The notes: a model not told the origin generated them from the sequence alone. Counted from the first letter of the stretch, positions 48,171 to 59,800 are shown. The stretch: DNA of 64,000 nucleotides from Calonectria ilicicola (GCA_020809705.1 CP085829.1:2542001-2606000), one strand, 5' to 3'. Numbers and translations: made by a program.

Positions 48171-48664
48171 ATGCAGAACAAATTTGGGACCGGCGTTAGC
48201 GGCACGAAGGGAAATGATTGTACATGATCTGTATTTGAGTTTTTGAATCCAGTTGAATCAAATCAAAATTTGAGGATAAAAATGAAATGCAGAAACAAAA
48301 AATTCGATAAAATGAAATGAACCGTCACCTGAGAGAATACCCATCCAATGCCCTCTTGGGGCTAGTGGCTCTCTGCAGTTCTGTTTGTATTGTTCACATG
48401 TCCCAACTTGCGCGTAATTTCTTAATGATGATCCTAATCCCGTCTCTGGGGAAATAAAACGCCCCAATAATGATGCCCTTTCATGCAATGATCCGTAACA
48501 TTAGGAAATAATGAGAAGAAAAAGAAAAAAAAAAGTAAATGAGCCAAAGGGAGTAAAAAAGGTAGAGGTTTGAAAAGAGATGAACAAACACTCTACAGTC
48601 GGCTCTTGATTTTGAGCGGTTGCCCGGTTTTGTCGGATGGCATCTTAGATTCACTACCATGTAT
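48171..48664. other. Convergent 3' region
   Basis: 494 bp between the carboxylase and the amidoligase-family gene. AT-rich, with no supportable ORF; presumably both 3' UTRs. Confidence 0.6.
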
Positions 48665-49832
48665 CTACCGGGTATGCATTTTCTTGTAGTCGTCGGGCAG
48701 GTAGCGGCCAATCTTTGACTTCTTGGCGGCCTTGCCGACGCGCTTCCACCACTCCTCCAGGCGGTACTGGTAGCTGGGGTCGGTGGGGTGGACGAATGGT
48801 GGGGGTTTGTTGATCAGGTCCTAGAGATGGCTTAGTTAGCACAATGTTGCGGTGTGATGGGCGCAAGCCCCATTGATCTCGCTTACCTCTTCGGAAGCCA
48901 GGGTGATGAACCCCAGCACAAAGGCGACCCAGGCGAGCGTGCCCCTGGTGCTGAGGAACTGGTTTCCGCCACGGAACTCGACGGTACCGGTACACCGCCC
49001 GGTCTTGGGGTTGGGGAAGATGTTCTGAAAGTTCCACAAGACATAGCGATTGCCCTGCATGTAGAAGTACAATTGGACCTCATCCGGGCAGGCCAGGATC
49101 TCCTTGGCCACCTGGGCCAGCGAGTGGGTGTTCTTGCCCCAGCCGAGCGTCTGGCGCAGGCCGGAATCTTCGCTCCGGCTGTTGGGCTTGCAGTACTGGT
49201 TCTCGCGGCGGGCGGGGGGGAGCATGTCAGCGACGAACTCCTCGTAGGCGACGGTGGCAAAGGCGATCTTCTTGAGCGTGCGGAGCGAGAACTTGTTGTT
49301 GCGGCTCACGGGTGTGACGTGGACGTGGCCACCACAAGAGAGGTCCTGCTGGGGCTTGAAGTGGACTTGCATGGCCTCCCAAAAGTCGGAGAGGATCTGG
49401 CTAACATGCTGGGTGGTATCGAGGCGGGGAGAGACAACTTCCATGCAGACTGGGTGGGTGCGGGTGTTAGTGTGTATGTTTCCATGTGGGAAGAGAGAAC
49501 AATGGCTTTCATAGAGTGGCAAAAAGTGAAATGAAATGCATAAAGATGTAATGCATCGAGCCGTGTTAGTGAAAATGTGATGAGAAATAAAATGACTTAC
49601 CAAACGGGCGTGGGCGCTTGAGTGAGCCGTCACGGGTGACGAACCACTTGCCGCCGTAGTACTCAGGGTGCTTGCTGTATCGCGAGTTGTCGTCGTGAAC
49701 GGCATCAATGCCACGGTTGTTGAGTTTCTGAGCAAGCTGGCGGTACCAGTCGACGTTGGTGAAGCTCTCACCGCCGCCGTAGGGTTTGGCGACGGCTTCA
49801 ATTTCGACGCCGAAATTGTAGTGTCTGACCAT
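48665..49832 (-). CDS. Putative amidoligase (Amidoligase_2 / GS-like COOH-NH2 ligase family)
   Basis: Three exons, 49601-49832, 48887-49449 and 48665-48820, encode 316 aa. The introns (151 and 66 nt) have GTAAGT and GTAAGC donors. The N-terminus HYNFGVEIEA is the metal-binding Gly-x-Glu-x-Glu strand of this glutamine-synthetase-like fold. SCGGHVHVTP near residues 110-120 and GTVEFRGGNQ near 230 are the other two signature blocks. ENQYCK and RYVLWNFQNIF also fit the family. Members are predicted to form amide (often gamma-glutamyl or isopeptide) bonds from a carboxylate and an amine using ATP; fungal members are uncharacterised. There is no signal peptide or membrane span, and the C-terminal tail is lysine-rich. 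It is divergent from a gamma-glutamylcyclotransferase-fold gene 943 bp away, which suggests linked chemistry. The family call is confident; the substrate is unknown. Confidence 0.82.
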
Positions 49833-50775
49833 GGTGGATGGTTGGAGAAGGAGAAGGGAGAAAGGGTAAAGGAGGTTGATGTGTTTGAGCGTTTGTGTGA
49901 GAGTGTGTGTTGTGTGTGTGTGTCTGAGTGTGATGAACGATTTCGAGTTGGAAAGATGTCGAGAAAATATAATAGTGCCAGGGCTGTTGTTAGTTGATCC
50001 GGCATGTGCCGTGCGTGATGGCTAATACCTAAACGTCTGCCAGCAAAAAAGGAGTCGACGTATCGCACGGCAATCCGAACAAGTCTGTTGCCCCGCGGTT
50101 CCTGGAACACCTGACCTGTACAATTTCCCAATGTGTTGTCGCACAGGATGACTGAGAATAGAAACGTCACAACTAATCCAGGGCGGCCATCCGAGATTAC
50201 ATATTGGGCATGCGCGACTCCGTGGACTGGCTCCTACCGTCTCCGGGGGCGGGGCGCTTCGGGGGCGGTGGGGTCCAACGGGACAGCCCAACGTCGACGA
50301 ATGCCGCGCCGGCGTTGTCGCTCCTCCAGTGAAGCTCCAGTGAAGCTCCAGCCAAGCTCCAATGGTGCTCCAATGGTGCTCTAGTGACAGATGACTCCCT
50401 TGCCTGCCCGACCGCCGGCCCACCAACGTGGACAGCACCAATTGGCCGCCGACCCGGCCTGGCGGTGCTGTTCTGGCGCTGTACAAGGCGTCACCTTGCT
50501 GCCCAATGCATGCAGGGGCCGCGAATCCACTCCCGCCTCATCACAGGCGCCCGTGGCGGCCTCATGGCACACCCGCCGAGTACACAAGCACGACGAGGCT
50601 TTTCTCCCGTCCACAAATCCCTCCCAGCTAGCTCACGCCGTTGTTTTCTCTATCTGACTCTGAGTCTAGCCTTGAACCTTTTCCCGCTGCTGCTCTTTTC
50701 CCGCCTGCTCTGCTCCCCCCGTTTCCCCCGTTTCCCCCAACCTCCAAAAGGAACCCCAAACCCCATCCACTTCGG
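49833..50775. promoter_or_regulatory. Divergent promoter, amidoligase / cyclotransferase-fold gene
   Basis: 943 bp between the start codons. There are TG/GT-rich repeats near 49893-49925 on the amidoligase side and a 12-bp-type minisatellite at 50326-50385. A CT-rich tract at 50640-50750 is a likely leader for the plus-strand gene. Confidence 0.5.
50326..50385. repeat. About 12-bp minisatellite in the divergent promoter
   Basis: Five imperfect tandem units of the form GCTCCAGTGAA / GCTCCAATGGT lie in the shared upstream region of the amidoligase and cyclotransferase-fold genes. Confidence 0.75.
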
Positions 50776-52044
50776 ATGGCCGGCGCTTCGTGCCTCCGAC
50801 ATTTCCTAAACATGGTGTCACAGTCCACGGTCCGGACTCCGGCCGCTGATTCCCCGCCGCCCACAAAGTATTACTTTGCATATGGCAGCAACTTGCACCT
50901 CCGCCAGATGAAGCGACGATGCCCCGATAGTAAATTTATCGGCTGGGCAAGGCTTCCTAACTATCGCTGGCATATTAATGAGCGAGGATATGCAAACGTC
51001 GTCGAGGCCGAGGGCCACTGGGTCGACGGCCTCGTCTATGAAATCGGCGAGCAAGACGAGGCTCGTCTCGACATCAACGAGGGAGTCTCCAAAAACGCAT
51101 ATGCCAAACAGTACATGACCGTCATTCTTCACCGTGCTCAGACTCCCCTCTATCGCCGACCCACGGCTTGGATCGTTGACCAGGGCGGCCCTGCCAAAAT
51201 CCTTGAGCTTGCCAATGCACACGGCGTGAAAGACAAAATGGACCACCAATACCAGCACAACGTCCTCGTGTACATCAGCCTCAACTACATCACTGACAGT
51301 GAGCCCAAGAAGGAGTACATAAACCGCATCAACTTGGGTGTAGCTGACGCAAGAGCCCTTGGTGTTGGTGACGACTACATCTCCAACCACATACGTCCCT
51401 TTGTCCCGCCAAATCCAAAGAAACCGGGTAGCAAAGCAAAACCATCAGCAAACAAGGCAGGAAAAAAGACGAGCTCCGGCAGTGGTGGAGGAACCGGTGC
51501 CGGCGGCAGCGGTGCAGGAGGAGGAGGAGGCACCGGAGAGGGTCGAGCATCTGGAGCATCAGCAAAAAGAGACAAGAGTCCCTTACCCGCAAAGAAAAAG
51601 CAACCAGCTGCCACCACACAGGCAGTCAAGAGAACCGCCGCCCAGCGGTCCACGACTCCATCACCATCGCCGGCTCGCAAAGCGCCAGCCGCGCCTCGCC
51701 AGGCCGACTCGTCTCCCCAGCGCTCCCCCCAGCGCTCGTCCGGCGGCCACTCGCAAAAGCAATCAACCTCTAGCCTCCCACGCGTGCCGGCGGGAAGTCT
51801 GCAGCGACCCGCTGCAGGAAATCCGCAACGCTTGTCTGCAGGGAACCTCCAGCGTACGCCTGCAGGTAATGTTCAACGTGCTCCAAGAAACTTGCTTTCG
51901 GTTCCTAGCAATGACAGGAGACGTGCAGCCTCGGATGTGGGACCGACTCCTCCGCCACTCCCGCCCCGTCCGCCCCGCCGGATGCAGAGCATTCCCGTCA
52001 TCATACTTGATGATCGCCACATTAATATTACCCGTTTGAGATGA
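50776..52044 (+). CDS. Gamma-glutamylcyclotransferase-fold protein with long basic tail
   Basis: A single exon of 422 aa from ATG 50776. ATG 50812 (410 aa) has an A at -3 and may be the real start. Residues 33-40 (YFAYGSNL) are the substrate-loop signature of the GGCT/AIG2/BtrG fold. The core continues through GLVYEIGEQDEARLDINEGV to about residue 210, with Glu102 in the position expected of the catalytic acid. GGCT-fold enzymes cleave gamma-glutamyl amides by cyclising the glutamyl group to 5-oxoproline. From about residue 213 there is a disordered, Gly-, Lys-, Ser- and Pro-rich basic tail of about 200 aa. It includes four 8-residue units of the form GNxQRxxA (residues 340-371, DNA 51793-51888) and a proline-rich PPPLPPRPP stretch near 400 that could bind an SH3 domain. 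It is divergent from the amidoligase-family gene. Activity and substrate are inferred. Confidence 0.8.
   Translation: MAGASCLRHFLNMVSQSTVRTPAADSPPPTKYYFAYGSNLHLRQMKRRCPDSKFIGWARLPNYRWHINERGYANVVEAEGHWVDGLVYEIGEQDEARLDINEGVSKNAYAKQYMTVILHRAQTPLYRRPTAWIVDQGGPAKILELANAHGVKDKMDHQYQHNVLVYISLNYITDSEPKKEYINRINLGVADARALGVGDDYISNHIRPFVPPNPKKPGSKAKPSANKAGKKTSSGSGGGTGAGGSGAGGGGGTGEGRASGASAKRDKSPLPAKKKQPAATTQAVKRTAAQRSTTPSPSPARKAPAAPRQADSSPQRSPQRSSGGHSQKQSTSSLPRVPAGSLQRPAAGNPQRLSAGNLQRTPAGNVQRAPRNLLSVPSNDRRRAASDVGPTPPPLPPRPPRRMQSIPVIILDDRHINITRLR
51793..51888 (+). repeat. 24-bp coding repeat, four units
   Basis: Four in-frame 24-bp units encode GSLQRPAA, GNPQRLSA, GNLQRTPA and GNVQRAPR in the disordered tail of the cyclotransferase-fold protein. 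Confidence 0.8.
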
Positions 52045-52342
52045 GAATGAATGTCCATTAGCTGAATAATACCCTCAACATCATAGATTTGTTTGCCATG
52101 AATTTCGAATAATTAAATCATTCTGGTTCGTCCCTCTAATGAAAAAAGCAGTTTCCGAATCGCTTGCTCCCTTCTAACGTATGATATGGATGCTCTACAA
52201 AAAATAGCAACATGAATGCTGAAATCGTTATCGTTTCATCTGGTTGACCTTCCGGCCGTTGACCGCCCAGTCGTTGATTTGGCCGCCGTCGACATTCCCG
52301 CTGTCGACATTGCTGCCCCTATTGATGACCCTATGTACATGA

Positions 52343-53730
52343 TTAGAGCCTGAACATGATGTCAGGGTGGGCGAGCTTACTCTTGGTGACCTGAGCTCTT
52401 GCTGTGCCCCTTCCGGGGGTTTGGGCCGGCGCCGCGCTGTCCCACAGCCACTTGACCATTGTGGGTTTCTTGGCTACTTCTCCATCGCTCTTGTTGACAA
52501 GGACGATCGGCTTTGCGATAGCCCTGAGTCCGAGCTTCTTCCCTAGCTCAACCCTCTCCACAAAGAGGCCTGGGCAAACGTCAAACAGATAAGTCACATC
52601 GCGACGAGACGGTGAGTCTTGCTTCGTGTTTGAAAGATCCAAAACCAGACCGCCACTAGCGAGATTGAGACATTCATACACCTCCAGCCTCGTGGGTGCT
52701 GTGCGAGCGGGCCACTTTAATGAGTAGACGCTCGTTGCGAGATGGAGACGGTGAGCGAGATCCGCCGCGGGGTCGACAATATTGCGACGGATAGAGGCTT
52801 GAAGCTCCGCCGGGATAACCTTGGGAGCAAATATGGAGAGTAGGGCTGTCAAATCGTCGGTGACGAGGTTAAGGTGTCGTGTTCGCCGGGCTTTGAAGGC
52901 AGGCTGGGTCGTTAGAGCGGTGAGCGTCTCACTCCTCCACTCGCGACAATGGCCAACATCTGAAACGGTCAGTAACTCCGCGATACCCATCGAGCCCAAT
53001 TAGTCATACCTCGAGGCAGTTTTGACATTGTGGTTTCGAGCTCGTCGATCCACACCAAGGTGCTGTCTCCTTGCGAGTCATCCAGGGGTATGTAGAAGGA
53101 TTTGGAAAAAAGGACGAGCCAGAGATAGTTCATGATCACCGCCACAACGTGGTATTCGTCGGTTTCATCCAGTGTGAGGCATCGGCGCGACGGCTCCCTG
53201 AGAAAGCCAACAAAGCGAGTTGCTTGAGCAGCAGGCGGCCGTGTCCTCAGGCGGCCTTGGTCCAGGTCGTCCAATACCCCCTTGAGTCTATTTTCGACCC
53301 ATCGCTGAACCGTACTGCACAAGGCCTTGTAGGCGTCCCGTGCTTCTGACTCGGTGATGTCGTTTCTCCGGGGTTGAAGACGGAATATCTGATCTCTGGC
53401 CTCCTGTAATTGCTTGTTTTTGTTTTTCGCCTGGCTGCGGGCTTCAGCAAGCTGTTGCTGAGCTTCGGCGAGCTCTCGCTTGAGAGCTTCTACCTTGGAC
53501 GACATCAGGTTCGTCTCTGATTCCTTGCTTTCAATCTCCCGTTGTCGTGAATCCAAAACATTCTCAGTGAAGCGTCGCAGGGTCACCTCGTCGGCGAGCT
53601 TGGTTTCGAGGTCAGCCTTTTCGGATGAGAGCTCCTTAACTGTCATCTTGTCTTCGCAGCTGTCAACCTCATTGTTGCTCATGCCCTGGGGTGTGGTGTC
53701 AGCTTCGGCCTCGGGATCCATGGTCCTCAT
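52343..53730 (-). CDS. Unrecognised protein with N-terminal coiled coil
   Basis: Two exons, 53010-53730 and 52343-52959, are joined over a 50-nt intron (GTATGA..TCAG), giving 445 aa. ATG 53721 (three codons in) is an alternative start. Residues 25-135 are highly charged with heptad spacing and E/K/Q richness (the EALKRELAEAQQQLAEARSQ region), predicting a long coiled coil. The C-terminal 290 residues are globular-looking, with hydrophobic segments such as VVAVIMNYLWLVLF near 205, a run of Trp/Leu around 330-345 and KPIVLVNKSDGE near the end. I do not recognise the family. It is divergent from the HSP70-like gene (788 bp between starts) and convergent with the cyclotransferase-fold gene. It may be an orphan or lineage-restricted gene. 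Confidence 0.65.
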
Positions 53731-54518
53731 TCGCCCTGTTTTCTTTTCAGTCGTGTGATTTCCTACTCGGTAGCTGTACAGCAATCAATTCCAACGAGTC
53801 GTAGATGTCGCTTTGGGGCGGTAATCCACCGTCTCAAATGGTACCGCCTAAGCCTGCCGCGGGCGGATACGGCCATGCCAGCCACATCGCCATCTTGCTG
53901 CTGGACCCATCCTCACCGGCTGTCGTGGTCGCCTGACAAAGGCCCAAACGCTGGCCCCAGGGCGTGGTTGGAAGCAAGGTGCCCAAGGATTGGGCGCCAG
54001 CTGGGTGCGGCCTAATGCACCCGAGCGCTGCAACGTCAAAAGTTGCTCCACCCCAGCCATTTGAGTGGCTTTGAATAGTGGCACTCGATGCAGGGGATGC
54101 ACGGTGCCCCAAATGTGACAATCCACAGCCAGGAGCCTGCTGCGTTGGCTGCGCTGGACCTCGTCCCGCCCAATGCTTGCTGACTCTCTGCGATTACCCA
54201 TCGGGGGGCCGACTCATCATGACCTTGGCCTAAATGTTGCGGCTACCAGGTCATCGGGTACTAACGATAGTTAATCCGGGGTTGATGATCTCTGCCGTCC
54301 CAGCCAAACAATCAACTAAGGCCAACACTCGGTTACATCAGTGGCTCAGAGATCACGGCTTGTGTAATCCACCACTGCTTTTTGTCAGCGCTTGACTGAC
54401 GCACTTGAAATTTGGGTACTGGCTGCCAAGTACCACCACCACCACCATCACCAGACTGACGCCCCCTTGGGGATGATACGGACATAGCAAGGAAACCCCA
54501 AGGACCATTGCAGCGGCC
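53731..54518. promoter_or_regulatory. Divergent intergenic region, coiled-coil / HSP70-like
   Basis: 788 bp without a supportable ORF. CCA triplets run near 54434-54448. It presumably contains both promoters. No clear heat-shock element (alternating GAA/TTC blocks) was recognised. Confidence 0.4.
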
Positions 54519-56531
54519 ATGTCCCAGCAACAGCGGAGAATCGTCGTATCGATAGACTTCGGGACGACCTACTCAGGCGTCGCCTGGGCAGACACTACTC
54601 GAGTAAGTGAGACCATCGCCATGTCCCGGAGTCGGTGTGCTGAATTGTCTTAGCCCGATGTTCAGCATGTCATTTCTGCTTGGCCTTCGACGGGCGACTC
54701 TTTGAAGAGCAGCCCGAAGGTGCCGACCGAGCTTCGCAAAGTAGCTTCGGGATGGCAGTGGGGTTTTCAGATCCCCGAGTCTGCCAAAAGAAGCAAGTTT
54801 TTCAAGCTGTGCGTGCGCCAATTCCCGGTGAAGTCGGTGGACCTGAGTCTAACCAAGCAATTGTGTGCAGGAAATTGGATGAAGAGAACGGCAAAACCAA
54901 AGATGGCGAGTCGGCAGACTTTTTGACAAAAACATACCTGAAATGCCTCCACACTCACTTCATCAGTGTCCTCGAAAAGAGGTTGGGGCCGAGCATCGTC
55001 AAGTCAACGCCAATGGACTTTGTCGTGACGGTGCCCGCAATCTGGTCCCACGCTGCGAAAGACGCTACGGAGCGCGCAGCCGCAATGGCAGGCTTTTGCG
55101 GCAATCAAAGAATACAGCTCATTTCAGAACCAGTACGTTTGGCAAGCGAAAGGTGGAGAAGGATATTTTACTGATCGGCATGCAGGAAGCGGCTGCATTG
55201 TACACACTTAAAAATCTGAGTCCCTCCACTTTGAGGGTTGGTCGCAGATTTGTCGTCTGCGATGCCGGCGGTGGCACCGTCGACCTTATTTCCTATGAAG
55301 TGACACAGATTGGAAAAGTCGAGGTCAAAGAAGTTACAGAGGGCACAGGTGGAAAATGTGGCTCATCAATGCTCAACATGCGCTTCCGCCGCCACTTAAA
55401 ACAAACCCATGGAGACAAGTACTGGACTGATGACAGGCTTGTGACAGCGATGAACGAATTCGAGTCGGTGGGTGTCCCCAATGCTTCTTTCTCTAACCAA
55501 GATTGCTGACGGCATGGTAGTTCAAGAAATATTTCACTCCAAAGGGCGAGCCTCTGACACTCAAGGTTGAGCCAACCCTTGGGCTAAAACGTAACCGATA
55601 CACCATGTCTCAAGAAGACATGACAACTAAAATCTTTAGTCCTATCATGAAGGATGTCATCTGCCTCATCCAGGAGCAAATCTCAATGGCAGGAAACAAC
55701 GTCGCTGCCATCGTTCTTGTTGGTGGTTTTGGGCAGAGCCGGTATCTCAAGTCCCAAATCAAGGAAGCCATCGGGTCAGGAACCGAAGTCGTCCAACCAG
55801 AGAATGGTTGGTCAGCTGTGGTGAAAGGCGCTGCTATTTACGGTCTCAGCCGCTATGCTCCATCCTTGACCCAAATCGAGGTTGCCTCTCGTGTTGCTCG
55901 GCGATCATACGGAACGTGCTTGTTGACCAAGTACGATATGTTGAGGCATAATTCCAAGGAGGCGTATGTGAATACCCATTACTTTAGTCCCTTCATACTA
56001 ATAGGGTATAGTTTCTTCTCCGAAAAAGAGCAAGAGATGATGGTCATCGAAATGTGTTGGTTCATCCAAAAGGTACGTGTCTCAGTATAGCACCGATGCG
56101 AACCGCTCACTCACCGAAACTAGGGCGAATCATATCCTGAGGGCAAGCCGTCATCGATCGAATACCAGTGCGATATTCCTGTGATGTTGGGCCATACCCC
56201 GCAGACCGAGATCGACATTTACAGTAACGATGACGATTCAAAAGTGCCCCCAACTCATCTCACATCCTCAACTAAACATGTGGGAACATTGTCGCTCAAC
56301 CTTAACAAGATTCCTGCATCTGTATTCCGAAATGCAAAGAAGAAGAGAATGGGTTGGCATAGGTACTACTGCATGAAGGGGACTATTGAGGCTAGGTACG
56401 GATCGGCCAACATCACCTACAGTATCAAGCTTGGAGGTAAGTTGAACCCAATGCTGTTATATTTCGAGGGCATTTGTTGACCTTTCATTGCAGGTATCAC
56501 CCATGATGCTCTCACCATTCGATACGAATAG
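54519..56531 (+). CDS. HSP70-superfamily ATPase (Hsp12A-like), seven exons
   Basis: Exons 54519-54602, 54654-54808, 54871-55132, 55186-55467, 55521-56072, 56124-56436 and 56494-56531 encode 561 aa. All six introns are 51-62 nt. The actin/HSP70 fold is shown by phosphate-1 IDFGTTYSGVAW (residues 12-23), the segment ISEPEAAALYTL assembled across intron 3, phosphate-2 DAGGGTVDL (193-201) and the adenosine motif VLVGGFGQS near 325. The C-terminal 200 residues do not resemble the canonical peptide-binding domain and lack EEVD. These divergent HSP70-like proteins are abundant and variable in filamentous fungi and are of unknown function. The join FFKLKLDEENGK across intron 2 required choosing donor GTGCGT at 54809. 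No signal peptide is seen, so the protein is likely cytosolic. Confidence 0.83.
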
Positions 56532-56839
56532 CGAGGCCTACTGATAGATGAAATGTGATTATAAACTGGAAACAGAACGAGGCCCAAACAATGTTTGGAG
56601 AATGTATTTGTGAAATTGGCGTTGTGGATATAATACTGGTAGCATATACCATAACGTGCATCTATAAAGAGCATAAAGGCGTTTGTACAAGTAGAAAATG
56701 AATAAATTGAAAAATTATCCTGTCACGTGATCTCGCGACGTGCCCCGCCAACTGTCGCGTCTCTCATCATAGCTTCAGCCTAGCCAGCATCAGCTGTCAA
56801 AATCATTTCTCAAGGGAAGCGCAGGATGCTGTATACACC
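56532..56839. promoter_or_regulatory. Promoter region of the ATR-kinase gene
   Basis: 308 bp between the HSP70-like stop and the kinase start, shared as 3' UTR and promoter. Confidence 0.5.
56723..56730. promoter_or_regulatory. Palindromic CACGTG E-box
   Basis: TCACGTGA, an 8-bp palindrome containing the CACGTG core bound by bHLH factors such as Cbf1. It lies 110 bp upstream of the ATR-type kinase start. Function is not shown. Confidence 0.35.
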
Positions 56840-59800
56840 ATGCCGGGCGACGCTTTCAACAAGGCCGCCATGTCTGGTCCTCCACCGTCAACATTGGCAG
56901 CGCAGCTAGTGGAGAATATCTCCGCATCAGCAAAGTCGTCCAAGTCAGACGAGGAGAATCAGCTCAAGGGCTTTTTTACAGTGATTCAGCGTGTCAAAGA
57001 TGATCCATCCCTGCTAAAAACCCCGGCTGAGCGGATTGAACATAATCATATGCTCATTTACGTTTACTCGCGGGTCGTCCTTGAGGGCATCAAATTCGAT
57101 GATCCCTTCCTCGACCAGACCCACGTTCGGGTGGAAGGGCTCAAGGCCATCAATTTCTTCAAATTCGTGATCAAAGAGACGCCGGGAGTTCTGACGTATA
57201 AGCCCACCACTCAGGAGTTTTTGTTTCGAGGAGAGGAACCACTTTGGGTATGGCTTCTGCCCCAGTTACTCAGACTCCTAGGACAGCCCAAATGTGTGGA
57301 GCTTATTGAAGGGCTCGAAAGCCTGGTACAATATTTCCTACTCGTCGTAGCGCAAACCCCCTCACTGTGGGAGCTTGCCCCTGAGATGCTTCTCTACCTA
57401 CGAACAACAGTGTCCTGTAAGTTGGCCGCCAAAGGTCACGGCGGGGCGAGACTAATGATGTGTAGGCATTATTAGCCATCTCCAAAATCCATCCACTCTC
57501 CTCACGCACGATAATTCTCCAATATCTCTCTCTCTACCGCCGTCATATACTTTAGAACGATTTCTACACGATCGATCCCTATCATATCAATTCACATACC
57601 ACGTTGATCGTGTTTCGCAAGCTATCCAACAAATCAAGAGCTTAAGCAACATCCTCTTTTACCCACTCTTGTCTTCCGATCCCGCGTTTCAAACCGTTAC
57701 GTCATTTTCAGAAAGCGCAATATGGCTTTTGGATACATTAATTGATATGCGAACCGTCGAGCGGCGTTGGCATTCGTTATCACTTAATTCGTCCATTCGC
57801 GCTATTCAGACTATGCTTGACGTTGCAAAAGCCCCCGCACCAAACAGAACCATGTCGCCTACTCTGTGGAGTAAAGCAATTACTTTGCTTATCCTCCTAT
57901 GCAGTGAAATGGTTTCCAGCCCAGATGAGTCTCCAATCCGGGATACCGCATCACAGGAAGAACAACGTATATATTGTGCTGCGTTGGCCGCTATTGTACA
58001 AGCTTCAGTGCGCGATCGCTCTCTCAGTCGACTTGCAGCCTCGAAATTAGCAGATAAAACATTAGTTCTGTATCCGACCTTGTCCGAGAATACTGATGTT
58101 TGGGTATGATGCTTCTATATAGCTGTTGCGCACAGGCTAACAATTGACAGAGGACAATACAAACCCTCAGACAAGTTACTTCCCCATCGTTTCCCGAGGT
58201 CCTGGAGGCGAGGATACATCCATCAAGTTATCACGATGAAGAAATTCGCAAGGAAATGGAGGCACTCTCCTTATCCTATGAAGAGCCAGAGAGCGCTGCT
58301 CCTGGATCGGCGAAGAGGCGGAAAATATTAAAAGAATCTTCCGAAAATGTTGTCTCCGTGGCAAATTTAGTCAGGGAATGCTTAAATATTGCACCCAAAC
58401 CCAACCAAGGCAAGAACCTTTCTCAACAAGAGGTCTTGTAAGAATTCGCTCCCGACCCCATCAGTATTTCTTCGCTTATTATAATTAGGGACGTTATCCG
58501 ACGTGTGGATGAATCCCACCAATGCCTGGCTATAGAACTTCTATCCCGAACATGCTGTCTGCCAGAAGTCAAATCAAATGGGGCTGATTCGCCCCTGCAA
58601 AGAGTCAGGAATTTTGAATGCCCCATTTGTGACGCAAAACCCAGCGGAGAACGGACATTGGTCAAACCAGGTGCTCCTACTCTTGAAGTCCAAATTATTT
58701 TCGAGAAGATTGTTCGTTTGCCCGAGTTAGCTGAATCTCGACGCTCCAGAGTAGCAGCAATGTTGGCCTTGCGGAGACTGCTTTTGCATTCCAACGATCA
58801 ACCTGGGCTTCTAGATTTGGAAACTTCCATTCTAGGGCAATGGTGTCTTCAATCTTTAAATAGTTCTGTGAGGGAACTTAGGCTTGCAGCGGGTCGACTG
58901 CTAGCAACATTCTCGCTTGACAGACCGCTGTCCCCACCTAATCAGGATATCATCAAACGAAATAGGAAAAATTCGATTGCATTCCTCCGCTCAATATCAG
59001 ACAAAAACCAAGCCAATATAGTCGAGAGTTGCATACTAGCTTGGGGTCAGTTAGGTAGAGTCGTCTCAGACGATGAAGTCAACCTGGTCCTTATCAAGCT
59101 TCTCGAATATCTCGGAAGCAGTAACAACGTCGTGTCTGCCTTTGCATTCAATGAGCTCCTCAATCTTGCAGATTCGAGGCATACGACCCCGCGCCGTCTA
59201 TTTGAGCCGTTTTGGCCGAGCCTGGCATACATGGCCACCAAGGACATGGTCCACCGCCCACAAATGAGTCGGGTAATTGCGGAGTTGTTACAAATTTCTG
59301 TCAACGAACTTTTATTGCTTGTTCAGGCTCATGCGTTGCCATGGCTCGTCCTTGATAAACAAGTCGACGTGATTCAGAAAATCGCGGAAGCTCGAAATGA
59401 AACGGATTGCTGGCAGCCATTGATGGATAGTGCAAACCAAGCCGCCATTCTAGCATTGCTTCTTGTGCAGGACGTAGATGATATGGAGGGATTTGCTAAG
59501 TCACGCTTGGATGCTATCTCGGAGAAATTTCATCCCATGACACTCGTCGAGCTTATTCAATCTGAGTCAGTTCTCGTTGCTATGGAATTACTCAAAGCAT
59601 CGGCTGAGGCAGATGAAACTAGAAAGCCGACAGTAAGTATAAAACTATTACAGCCACAACAGATTCTAACAGGCCTATAGATACGCAAAGCTCTTCACAC
59701 TGTGGCTACGATGATGCTTGCCACCAACAAAGAAATGAATAAGAAAAAGGGAAACCCAATTGGCCGGTTCCTCAAATCGCAGATATTGGGATTGATGGCT

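Noticed and set aside
55964..56005. Possible 41-nt intron (GTATGT..ATAG) in the HSP70-like gene
   Set aside because: It has good border sequences, but splicing it brings an immediate stop codon and it is shorter than any other intron in the window. The unspliced frame continues to the next supported intron.
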